NCBI RefSeq assembly: GCF_001542625.1
Contig: NZ_CP016279.1
Span: 4,340,001-4,404,000 of the forward strand
Source: Streptomyces griseochromogenes
Lineage (GTDB): Bacteria > Actinomycetota > Actinomycetes > Streptomycetales > Streptomycetaceae
Length of the DNA: 64,000 nt
Direction: 5' to 3'
Below, piece by piece: positions 26,517-34,516 of this stretch. Under the pieces are notes generated by a model. It was given only the letters and a program-made list of their open reading frames with translations. It made no database searches and was not told where the DNA came from. The position numbers and the translations under genes were made by a program. Numbering within the stretch: the stretch's first letter is position 1; each line of letters begins with the position of its first letter.

Positions 26517-26800
26517 GATGATGATGACCTCACGTTGGTGGGCAGCCGCGAGGGCTGCGGGACCGGCGGGAGCCGGGAGACACGGGACGTGCGTGGGGCC
26601 GCCGTGAGGAGACGCGAAGGCACCGATGAGGTCCGCCGACGGAGAGGCAGACGGTGTCAGTGCCGACGGCGGCCGCTGGGGGACGCCGTGGTCAAAGGCT
26701 TCAGTCCTTCATCATGCAGAGGCAGGTGTAGATCAACTCGCTGAACCTTGCCACAGGGTGCGAGAAGCCGGCAAGCCATTTAAAGGCCGGCAAGCGCCCC

Positions 26801-27292
26801 TCAGCCGGACACGGGCCGCCGTCGTACCGGATGCTTGCTCATGATCGAGACCCGGTTGAAGGCGTTGATGGTGATCGCCACCCAGATCACGGCGGAGATC
26901 TGATCGTCGGTGAGCACTTCACGGGCGGTGTCGTACGAGCTCTGCCGGCCGGTGGTGTCGGCGGGGAGCGTGGTCGTCTCGGCCAGCGCGAGCGCCGCGC
27001 GTTCCTCGGAGGTGAACAGTTCGGTGTCCCGCCAGGCCGCGAGCACGCCGAGCCGCTGCGTGGTCTCGCCCGCGCGCAGTGCGGCCTTCGTGTGGACGTC
27101 GAGGCAGTACGCGCAGCCGTTGAGCTGGGAGACGCGCAGGTTGATCAGTTCCACGACCGTGCGGTCGAGCCCCGCCTCGGCGGCGACCGCACGCACCGCC
27201 TCCGAGGTCTGTATCAGCGCCTGGTACGCGGCCGGGCTCTGCTTGTCGACGAAGATCCGCTGGACCGTGGACGGACCCGTGTAGGTGCTCAA
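26801..27292 (-). CDS. carboxymuconolactone decarboxylase/AhpD-like protein
   Basis: A 163-residue AhpD-like protein. The start is TTG at 27292, placed 8 nt after AAGGAG; the open frame extends upstream to 27418 but through the promoter region. The redox motif NGCAYCLDVHTKAA (CxxC with downstream His) is the alkylhydroperoxidase/CMD core, and DRTVVELINLRVSQL precedes it. It is divergent from a pirin gene across 79 bp that contain the only clearly AT-rich DNA here. The likely role is antioxidant or peroxide-linked, sharing regulation with pirin. Confidence 0.85.
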   Translation of the reverse strand: MSTYTGPSTVQRIFVDKQSPAAYQALIQTSEAVRAVAAEAGLDRTVVELINLRVSQLNGCAYCLDVHTKAALRAGETTQRLGVLAAWRDTELFTSEERAALALAETTTLPADTTGRQSSYDTAREVLTDDQISAVIWVAITINAFNRVSIMSKHPVRRRPVSG

Positions 27293-27371
27293 CCCGGAAC
27301 TCCTTCGGAAGGGTTTATGATCAGGCACAATAGTTGAACATAAAACAAGCGTGCGGGCTGGAAGGCGGTCC

Positions 27372-28355
27372 ATGGTGAGCAACACCGAGACGAAACCCAC
27401 GGAACTGCGCTGCGGCACCCCGGCGAACGGCGACCGGCCGTCCGCCGTGCCTCACGTGGAGATCCTGACCGCACGGGACGTCCCCCTGGGCGGCCCGCGA
27501 GCCATGACCGTGCGGCGCACGCTACCGCAGCGCTCCCGGTCCTTGATCGGCGCCTGGTGCTTCGCCGACCACTACGGCCCCGACGACGTCGGGCGGACGG
27601 GCGGCATGGACGTCGCTCCGCATCCGCACACCGGGCTCCAGACGGTGAGCTGGCTGTTCAGCGGGGAGATCGAGCACCGCGACAGCCTGGGCAGCCACGC
27701 CTTCGTACGACCCGGTGAGCTGAACCTCATGACCGGCGGACACGGCATCGCCCACTCCGAGGTCTCCACCCCCGGGACCACCGTCCTGCACGGCGTCCAG
27801 CTGTGGGTGGCGCTGCCCGACGCACACCGGGACACCGAACGCGACTTCCAGCACCACGTACCCGAGCCCCTCCGGGTCGACGGCGCCGTACTCAGGGTTT
27901 TTCTCGGCTCCCTCGCCGGTGCCGTCTCCCCGGTGCGGACCTTCACCCCGCTGCTCGGCGCCGAGATCCTCCTGCCTGCCCACTCGTCCCTGACCCTCGC
28001 GGTGGACCCCGGCTTCGAGCACGGTCTCCTGGTCGACCGGGGCGACGTCCGTCTGGCCGACACCCTCCTGCGCCCGGCGCAGCTCGGTTACGCGCCCCCG
28101 GGCACCGACATGCTGACCCTCACCAACGAATCGGACGACGCCGCCCGGACGATCCTGCTCGGCGGAGTTCCGTTCGAGGAGGAGATCGTCATGTGGTGGA
28201 ACTTCGTCTGCCGGTCGCACCAAGAGGTCGTACAGGCCCGTGAGGAGTGGATGACGGGAGACCGCTTCGGTTCCGTGAACGGCTACGACGGCGATCCGCT
28301 GCCGGCGCCCGAGCTTCCCATGGTCCCGTTGAAACCGCGGCCACGATCCCGCTGA
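27372..28355 (+). CDS. pirin-family bicupin protein
   Basis: A 327-residue bicupin. The start at 27372 is preceded by GAAGG. The N-terminal cupin carries the metal ligands in DVAPHPHTGLQTVSWLFSGE (HPH), RDSLGSHAF and MTGGHGIAHSE, as in pirin and YhhW quercetinase. The C-terminal part (VSPVRTFTPLLGAEI, HGLLVDRGDV) is the second cupin and then a Trp/His-containing tail. Members act as quercetin 2,3-dioxygenases or metabolic regulators. It is divergent from the AhpD-like gene. Confidence 0.88.
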   Translation: MVSNTETKPTELRCGTPANGDRPSAVPHVEILTARDVPLGGPRAMTVRRTLPQRSRSLIGAWCFADHYGPDDVGRTGGMDVAPHPHTGLQTVSWLFSGEIEHRDSLGSHAFVRPGELNLMTGGHGIAHSEVSTPGTTVLHGVQLWVALPDAHRDTERDFQHHVPEPLRVDGAVLRVFLGSLAGAVSPVRTFTPLLGAEILLPAHSSLTLAVDPGFEHGLLVDRGDVRLADTLLRPAQLGYAPPGTDMLTLTNESDDAARTILLGGVPFEEEIVMWWNFVCRSHQEVVQAREEWMTGDRFGSVNGYDGDPLPAPELPMVPLKPRPRSR

Positions 28356-28503
28356 CCTGCCGAAATGCAGTGAGCCAAGCGGAGCGGGGCTGAGTCTGCG
28401 ACGGGCCTGCCCCGTGAGTGTGCCTGAACTTGCGGGCTGCCTGCGCTCAGGCCCCACGGCTTGTCGAAGGGGAGCCCGCCGCACACAGCCGCACTCTGGG
28501 GCT

Positions 28504-29305
28504 TCACACGCACTGCTCGTGTCCGGTGAACATGTTGATCAGGCTGTGGGGTGCGTTGTCGCCGAACATGCGCTCGTGGAGGCGGACGGCTTCGGCGGCT
28601 TCCGCGGCGCTGCGGGGGAACAGGGCCTGCTCGTACTCGGTGAGCGCGGCCTCGACGTCATCGGGGTGCGCGGCGATGGCCTTGCCGAGTTCGACGCCGT
28701 CGTACATGGCCAGGTTGGCGCCTTCGCCGGACGGGATCATGAGGTGGGCGGCGTCGCCGAGCAGGGTCACCCCCGGCACCCGATCCCACCGGTGCTCGAT
28801 CGGCAGGGTGTTGAGGGTGCGCAGGACCGGTGCGGTGTCACTGTCGGTGATCAGCGCGGTGAGTTCCGGTGCCCAGCCGTCGAATTCCCGCGCGATCTGT
28901 GCGGTGGACGCGGCGCGATCGGTGAAGTCGATACCGGCAAACCATTCCTGCGGCTTGGAGAGTGCCGCATAGGTGTGGAGAGTCCCGCCGCTCTCCCGGT
29001 GAGCCTGGATTCCCTTCCCCGGTGCGAGCGCGAAGAACGACCCACCGCCGACCGCTTTCGCGCCGGCCGGGTGCCGGGCGTCGCCGTCGAAGAGGTAGGT
29101 CTCGATGACCGACGTGCCGACGTATTCGGGTACCGCATCGCAGAGCAGCGGCCGGACCCGTGACCACGCTCCGTCAGCGCCGACAAGCAGACCCGTGACG
29201 GCGGTGGTGCCGTCGGCGAAGGTCACCTCATGGCGGCTGTTGCCGAGGGCACGGACGCCGGTGACCTTGTGGCCCCACCGGACGGTGCCGACCGGGAGCG
29301 TGGGC
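28504..29305 (-). pseudogene. TetX-like FAD monooxygenase, 5'-truncated
   Basis: Homology to FAD-dependent monooxygenases of the TetX/PHBH group starts mid-protein at TLPVGTVRWGHKVTGV and continues through GLLVGADGAWSRVRPLL (DG motif), VPGVTLLGDAAHLM (GD motif) and GEGANLAMYDGVELGKAI to the end. The N-terminal Rossmann GxGxxG and about 100 residues are absent. The open frame reaches 29433 only through a low-complexity Arg-rich shadow of the TetR gene. It ends head-to-head with a TetR fragment at about 29305. Without the FAD-binding N-terminus it is probably dead. Confidence 0.75.
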
Positions 29306-29879
29306 GCTGACCGAGCGACTCGCCACCGGGCCCGGGGCGATCTATTGGCATGTGGCGAACAAGAGTGAGCTCCTCGTCGCCGCGACCGACGCCGTCGTCG
29401 CCGCCGCTCTCGCCATCGAGCCCGCCAAGTCACCGGAGTCGCTATCGCAGGACAGGATCCGCGCCGTCGCGCTCGGCCTGTTCGACGCGATCGACCAGCA
29501 CCCGTGGGTCGCAGCGCAGCTCACCGCCAGCTCGTATCAGTCGACGACACCGCGGATTTTCGAGAGCATCGGTCGGCAGGTCTGCGCGCTGGGCGTGCCC
29601 GAGGACAGCCGGTTCACGGCGGCCTCGGTGCTGGTGGAGTACATCCTCGGCGCGGCCGGCCAGAACGCCGCGAACGCCCGCGTTCTCTGGCCCGACATCG
29701 ACCGCGTCGAGGTCCTCGACGCCGTGTCGAGGGCATGGGAAGAACTCGACCCCGACGACTACCCGTTCACCCGGGCCGTCGCGGACCAGCTGCGGGAGCA
29801 CGACGACCGCGAGCAGTTCCTCGGCGGCATCGATCTCGTCCTCACCGGCATCGCCGCTCTCCACCTGCCCAGCGGATAG
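29306..29879 (+). pseudogene. TetR-family regulator, 5'-truncated
   Basis: From 29307 the frame reads ALTERLATGPGAIYWHVANK, the recognition half of a TetR helix-turn-helix, then SELLVAATDAVVAAALAIEP and a TetR_C-type ligand domain to the stop. The first 30 or so residues and the start codon are lost at the same junction that truncates the divergent monooxygenase. A GTG at 29352 could start a protein lacking the DNA-binding helices. TetR regulators normally control such monooxygenases from a divergent position, so one deletion removed both 5' ends and the shared promoter. Confidence 0.75.
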
Positions 29880-29908
29880 GCGCACACCCCACGCGCCGCC
29901 TGAGCGGG

Positions 29909-30337
29909 GTGAGGTCCCTCGGCTCCGGCCGCCGGCATGGATTCCCACCGGCCTTCGACGCCGGCACCGGCACGCGGCCGCGCCACCGTGGAGACCTGGG
30001 CGCCGACATCGGAGCCGGGTGCGGTCTGGTCTTCCTGGAGCTGATCACCTTGGTGTCGATCTTTGGGGTCTGGTTCCTGTCCGGGCTCAACCTCGATCCG
30101 GCCAAGACCTTGCACACCGATTCGTTGTGGGGGTATCTGGTCGCCGCTGGTGGAGCAGGAGTCTTCGCCATCGCCGCGACAGCGATCGCCGCGCGGGCCG
30201 GGGCCGTCGTGACGGTTGTCGGCCAGGGCGTCAGGGCCACCCTGATCTGCCTCATCGTCCGTAGTGGGGCTACGGCACAGTCTCACCGGGACGGGTTCTG
30301 CCGTGACATGCCGTCAGCGGCGGGGTGCAACGGCTAG
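29909..30337 (+). CDS. small membrane protein, probable DUF6234 family
   Basis: Frame open from a GTG at 29909 (142 residues). Two or three transmembrane segments are visible: GCGLVFLELITLVSIFGVWF, then YLVAAGGAGVFAIAATAIAA and VVTVVGQGVRATLICLIV. Between them lies SGLNLDPAKTLHTDSLWGYL, a loop I associate with the small actinobacterial DUF6234 membrane proteins. The start codon and exact family are uncertain because the ribosome-binding site is weak and the N-terminus is basic and low-complexity. Confidence 0.5.
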   Translation: MRSLGSGRRHGFPPAFDAGTGTRPRHRGDLGADIGAGCGLVFLELITLVSIFGVWFLSGLNLDPAKTLHTDSLWGYLVAAGGAGVFAIAATAIAARAGAVVTVVGQGVRATLICLIVRSGATAQSHRDGFCRDMPSAAGCNG

Positions 30338-30524
30338 GAGCTGTCGTCAAGACGAGGGCCCTGGCTCGGCTCACTTCAAGCAGGAGTGTCCGCCGCCTGT
30401 TTGGCCGACGTTTCCGTGATCTTGAAGCTCACGGCTGTTCACGAGAACGGCATCGGTACGGACCGCTCGCCCCTCATGAGGGCGGCACGCCCCTCCGTGC
30501 AAACCGCTGGGCGGATCACAGTTC

Positions 30525-31523
30525 TCACGACATCCCGATGGACCGGTCCGATGCCGTCGTCAAGGCGATCGAGGAGATGGTGAACCAGGTCCGACGTAAT
30601 GGGTCCGCCGCCGACCCGCGCGTGGCTCCGTTGAGCGTGGTGATGATCGTGTCGCGGAGCCAGCGTTGCGCGGCGTCGTCGTCCAGGCGGGGGTGCCAGG
30701 ACATCGCACAGCTCATCGGGCCGATCTCGCCCGGTGCCGGGATGACGGTGGTGGTCCCCGGCGATGCGTGCCGGATCGCGAACCTCGCCGGCAGAGTTGC
30801 CACCAGCGAGGTGCCCGGCACCGCGGCGGCTGCCGCCGCGTGATACGGCACGGTCACGCTCGCCCGCCTGGGACTGCCCAGCAGTTCGAGACACCGGTCG
30901 ACGTACCCCTGCCGTCCGTCCGCGACGTCGACCACCATGTGCGAGCACTCCAGATACTCCTGCAACGACACGGCAGAGCGCCCGGCGAGCGGGTGGTGGC
31001 TGGAGACCAGGCAGGCGTAGTCCTCCTCGAACAGCACCTGCGAGCGCAGTGGCGGTGGGGCCGAACCGCCGTGGATGAGCAGGTCCACCATGCCGTGCTC
31101 GGCGTCGCTGAACACGGCATGGTGCCAGCGGGAGAAGCGTACGGTCGAGCCCGGCGATTGCTCGAACACCCGGGCGAGCAGCGCCCCGCTGAGTACCGAG
31201 ACCGTGTAGTCGGTTCCGGCCAGGTGGAACGAGCGTGCCGCTGTCGCCGGGTCGAACGCCTCGCCGGAGAAGACGTGTTCGAGTCTTGGTAGCGCGTGCT
31301 CCAGTTCGGCCTGGATGCGCTCGGCGCGGGGGGTGAGCTGGTATCCGCCGGGCCCGCGCACGAGCAGTTCGTCGCCGAGGGTGGCGCGCAGGCGCTGGAG
31401 GGCCCGGCTCATCGAGGGCTGGCTCATGTGCAGCCGGTCCGCCGCGCGGGAGACGTGCCGCTCCTCGAGCAGCGCGTGCAGCGGCGCCAGCAGGTTCAGG
31501 TCCACCGACTCTATACGTGGCAC
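30525..31523 (-). CDS. LysR-family regulator
   Basis: About 332 residues. The start is taken as GTG at 31523 (VPRIESVDLNLL), because starting at 31550 would put a perfect palindrome inside the coding region. DNA-binding domain: ALLEERHVSRAADRLHMSQP and SMSRALQRLRATLGDELLVR. The effector domain has FHLAGTDYTVSVLSGALLAR and HGMVDLLIHGG, as in the NodD/NahR-like subgroup. It is divergent from an HSL-family esterase with 62 bp between, and presumably controls it. Confidence 0.85.
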   Translation of the reverse strand: MPRIESVDLNLLAPLHALLEERHVSRAADRLHMSQPSMSRALQRLRATLGDELLVRGPGGYQLTPRAERIQAELEHALPRLEHVFSGEAFDPATAARSFHLAGTDYTVSVLSGALLARVFEQSPGSTVRFSRWHHAVFSDAEHGMVDLLIHGGSAPPPLRSQVLFEEDYACLVSSHHPLAGRSAVSLQEYLECSHMVVDVADGRQGYVDRCLELLGSPRRASVTVPYHAAAAAAVPGTSLVATLPARFAIRHASPGTTTVIPAPGEIGPMSCAMSWHPRLDDDAAQRWLRDTIITTLNGATRGSAADPLRRTWFTISSIALTTASDRSIGMS

Positions 31524-31538
31524 GCATACAGCGTATGC
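31524..31538. promoter_or_regulatory. palindromic candidate operator between LysR and esterase genes
   Basis: GCATAC-agc-GTATGC, a perfect 6-bp inverted repeat directly at the LysR start and 48 bp before the esterase start. ATAC/GTAT arms fit a LysR site, and the position suggests autorepression. Confidence 0.5.
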
Positions 31539-31585
31539 AACATATGGCATGGCCGCATAGTCCCTGGAAGAAGGAGGCTGAGGGC

Positions 31586-32494
31586 ATGAGTAAAGAACAG
31601 CGCGAAGCGCTCGACACCCTCTTCCGTAACGGCCCGCTCGACGTCGGCGGCGACCCTGCGCGGCAGCGCGAGGTCTTCACCCGGATGCTCACCTCCCGGC
31701 CGCTGCCCGAGGACGTGGTGCTCACCCCCGCCAGGCTGGGCGAGGTCCCGGTGCTGGAGATCGGCATCGACGGCGTGACCCCGGAAGGCACGCTGCTGTG
31801 GTTCCACGGCGGCTTCTACGTGTTCGGTTCGGCACGCACCTCGGCAGGTCTGGCCTCGGACGTCGCCCGCCGGACCCGGATGAAGGTGATCTCGGTCGAC
31901 TACAGGCTCGCGCCCGAGTACCCGTTCCCGGCCGCGTTGGATGACGCCCTGGCCGCCTACCGGGCCCTCCTCGGCGAGACCGGAAGCGGCAACCCGGCGC
32001 GGATCGCCGTGGTCGGCGAGTCCGCCGGTGCCGGCCTTGCCACAGCCCTGCTGGTGCGTGCGCGTGAGCTGAGCCTGCCGATGCCCGCCGCCGGCGTGCT
32101 CTTCTCGCCGTATGCGGACCTGACACTGAGCGGCGCGAGCATGACGACCAAGACCGCGGTCGACCCGTCGTTCACCCCCGATGCCGTCGCGGTCCGGGCC
32201 AAGGACTACATGGGTGTCGCGGACCCGGCGGATCCGCTGATCAGCCCGGTGTTCGCGAACCTGCGCGGCCTGCCGGCACTGCTGATCCAGGCCGGGTCGA
32301 ACGAGCTGCTGCTCGACGACGCGGTCAGACTCGCGGCGCGCGCGGCCGCGGACGACGTCCCGGTCACCCTCGAGGTCACCCCGGGTGTCCCGCACCTGTT
32401 CCAGGCTTTCGCCGCGATGCTCGGGGAGGGCGATGCCGCGCTCAGGCAGGTGACCAAGTTCCTGCACGCGGCAGTCACGCCGGGAGGCTCATGA
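31586..32494 (+). CDS. HSL-family alpha/beta hydrolase (esterase)
   Basis: A 302-residue hormone-sensitive-lipase-type esterase. The start at 31586 follows AAGGAGG. The oxyanion-hole motif HGGF is in LLWFHGGFYVFGSA, the nucleophile Ser in VVGESAGAGLATAL (GxSxG), the acid in AGSNELLLDDA and the His in GVPHLFQAF. It hydrolyses short acyl esters; the substrate is unknown. Its stop overlaps the start of a decayed oxidoreductase gene (ATGA, 32491-32494), showing a former operon. The N-terminus (MSKEQREALDTL) is related to the truncated hydrolase at 36978. Confidence 0.88.
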   Translation: MSKEQREALDTLFRNGPLDVGGDPARQREVFTRMLTSRPLPEDVVLTPARLGEVPVLEIGIDGVTPEGTLLWFHGGFYVFGSARTSAGLASDVARRTRMKVISVDYRLAPEYPFPAALDDALAAYRALLGETGSGNPARIAVVGESAGAGLATALLVRARELSLPMPAAGVLFSPYADLTLSGASMTTKTAVDPSFTPDAVAVRAKDYMGVADPADPLISPVFANLRGLPALLIQAGSNELLLDDAVRLAARAAADDVPVTLEVTPGVPHLFQAFAAMLGEGDAALRQVTKFLHAAVTPGGS

Positions 32495-33050
32495 TGACCG
32501 CGATGACGCGTGCGGTGCGATTCGATCAATACGGCGGCCGGGACGAGCTGTCTATCGCGGATGTCGATGTACCTGTCCCGGCCCCGGGTCAGGGCAGCGA
32601 CTTCGCCGGTGTGGTGGTCGGCACCGGGGCCGAGTTGCTCGGCTGGACGTGGGAGCGGGCCGGCCACGCCGAGTAGGTCCTCGTGCCCGAGACACAGGTG
32701 GTGCCCAAGCCGGCGGCGCTGAGCTGGGAGGCGGCCGGGTCGCTGTACGTCGCCGGCGCCACCGCGTTCGCCGCGACCGAAGCGGTCGCCGTGAGCGAGG
32801 GTGAGGTGGTGGCCGCCTCGGCCGCGGCCGGCGGAGTCGGCATCATCCCCGTCCAGCTGCTGCGCCGATCCGGCGCCACGGTCGTGGCCATCGCGTCCAC
32901 CGCGGCCGGACCGACCGGTGGCCGCGCCTCGGGGCGCCCGCCACTGAGGCCGCCGTCAACCGACGCGCGGGGCTGGAGGGTGCGACGGGGAGCGTCACCG
33001 AGGCCGGCACGTCCGACGTCCTGGAGCGCGGCGGTCAGCGTTCGTCTTCG
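32491..33050 (+). pseudogene. zinc-type alcohol dehydrogenase/quinone oxidoreductase, decayed
   Basis: The frame opens MTRAVRFDQYGGRDELSIAD and then jumps from PVPAPGQG to SDFAGVVVGTGAEL, skipping about 40 residues of the usual GroES-like domain. It meets a TAG at about 32674 where VLVPETQVVPKPAALSWEAA continues in the same frame; relatives have Tyr there (TAC to TAG). Further on AASAAAGGVGIIPVQLLRRS (the Rossmann nucleotide site) is followed by frame loss near 32915. Nonsense mutation, deletion and frameshift together mark a dead NADPH:quinone reductase. Confidence 0.8.
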
Positions 33051-33056
33051 CCGGGC

Positions 33057-34322
33057 TCAGCCGGCAGCCGGCGACGGTGAGGATCCGGTGGGAAGGCGCT
33101 TGCCGAGCATGGCGCAGACGGCGGCGTTCACGAGGGCCTGATGGGCTGCGGCCGCCCGGGGCCGGGCCAGGTCGAAGACCGTGCTGGTGAGGACGGCGAC
33201 CGTGCGCTTGCCCTTGGGGTCGGTGTAGGTCTCGCTGGAGTAGCCGGCTGCCTGACCGTCGTGGCCCCAGACCGTGCCGCACGGGAAGACGACCTTGCGC
33301 AGACCCAGGCCGTAGCCGTCGCCGTTCGGGGCGGTCGGGTCCTCCGGGACGGTGGTGCGCATCTGTGCGAGCTGGGCGGCGGGGAGCAGCTTGCCGGAGA
33401 GCAGTGCGGTGTCGAACCGGGCCCAGTCCGCAGCGGTGGAGACCACGCCGCCGGCAGCCCACAGAGTGCTCTGGTTGACCGCGGTGGTGTCGACGTCGGC
33501 GGTGCCCCGGTGCGGGCCGGCGAACGAGGTCCCCGGAGGGGTGCCCGCAGGCAGCAGCAGGGCCAGGTGGGCCGCGTCGGGTTCGTATCCGTGCGCGAGC
33601 CGGCGACCGACGGCGGGGCTGCTGGGCAGGTGGGTGTGGCGTAGGTGCAGCGGCCGGGCGATGCGCTGCTGGATGAGGTCGGCGAGGCTCTGGCCGGTGG
33701 CTCGTTGGAGGATCAGGCCGAGTGCGATGTAGTTGGTGTTGCTGTAGGAGAAGCGGCTGCCGGGGGCGAACAGCGGCGGATGGGCGGTGCCCGCGGCGAG
33801 GAGCTCCACCGGCGTCCACCGGCGGGTGTCCCGGCCGGTGTAGGCGGCCAGGACGGCGGGGTCGTAAAGGTAGTTGAACAGGCCGCTGGTGTGGTTGAGC
33901 AGCATCCGTACGGTGATTGCCCGCCCGTTCGGGACGAGACCGGGCAGTCGCTGCTCGACCGGGTCGGTCAGGGCGAGGCGGTGTTCGGCCACCAGCTGCA
34001 GGACCAGCGTGGCGATCATGGTCTTGGTGTTGGAGCCCATCCGGAACTCGTCGTTCGCCGTAAGCCGGTGGTCGGCGGTGGTCCAGCCGGCCTGGTCGGC
34101 GATCGAGGTGGCCGGGTGGCGGCCGTCGTCCATACGTACGATCACGCCCGAGGCGCCGGCGTCGACGGTCTTCTGGGTGAACTCGGCCAGCGGGCCGCGG
34201 GCGGAAGTGGGGGCAGCGGATGCCGCACCACACGCGGTGAGCGTGGCGCCGAGCACCGCGGTAGAAGCCAGGGCCAGGGCCGTCGCCCGATACCGGCGCG
34301 GTGCGCTCGTGTGGGTCGTCAT
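33057..34322 (-). CDS. secreted serine hydrolase (class C beta-lactamase / D,D-carboxypeptidase family)
   Basis: A 421-residue lipoprotein (signal with TLTAC lipobox near residue 30). The penicillin-binding fold motifs are present: SxxK in FRMGSNTKTMIATL, YxN in FSYSNTNYIALG and HxG in VWGHDGQAAGYSS. The N-terminal FTQKTVDAGASGVIVRMDDG is typical of Streptomyces D-alanyl-D-alanine carboxypeptidase-like proteins. It is divergent from a NarL-type two-component pair, with paired 17-bp repeats in between. The start MTTHTSAPRR at 34322 excludes 46 upstream codons that read through those repeats. Confidence 0.88.
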   Translation of the reverse strand: MTTHTSAPRRYRATALALASTAVLGATLTACGAASAAPTSARGPLAEFTQKTVDAGASGVIVRMDDGRHPATSIADQAGWTTADHRLTANDEFRMGSNTKTMIATLVLQLVAEHRLALTDPVEQRLPGLVPNGRAITVRMLLNHTSGLFNYLYDPAVLAAYTGRDTRRWTPVELLAAGTAHPPLFAPGSRFSYSNTNYIALGLILQRATGQSLADLIQQRIARPLHLRHTHLPSSPAVGRRLAHGYEPDAAHLALLLPAGTPPGTSFAGPHRGTADVDTTAVNQSTLWAAGGVVSTAADWARFDTALLSGKLLPAAQLAQMRTTVPEDPTAPNGDGYGLGLRKVVFPCGTVWGHDGQAAGYSSETYTDPKGKRTVAVLTSTVFDLARPRAAAAHQALVNAAVCAMLGKRLPTGSSPSPAAG

Positions 34323-34422
34323 GGCAGGGAACTCCTCGCAAAGTCGGGTGACAGGTGTTCGGGACGGCATCAGCCTCCCTTCGGCGAGCCGGGCTGACAC
34401 TGGAGCTGGGGAGCCGTTCGGA

Positions 34423-34460
34423 GGTGGAGAAAACCCCACCGGGGGTGGAGAAAACCCCAC
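34423..34460. promoter_or_regulatory. two 17-bp direct repeats at 21-bp period
   Basis: GGTGGAGAAAACCCCAC occurs at 34423-34439 and 34444-34460, exactly 21 bp apart (two helical turns). Each copy is itself an imperfect palindrome (GTGG...CCAC). They lie between the divergent serine hydrolase and sensor kinase genes, about 60 bp before the kinase start. Probable operators for the NarL-type regulator encoded downstream. Confidence 0.65.
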
Positions 34461-34516
34461 TGTGCGGGGCTGGGATGATCGGCCACGCTGGAGGCGAGAG
34501 AGGGAGGTGGTTTGTG

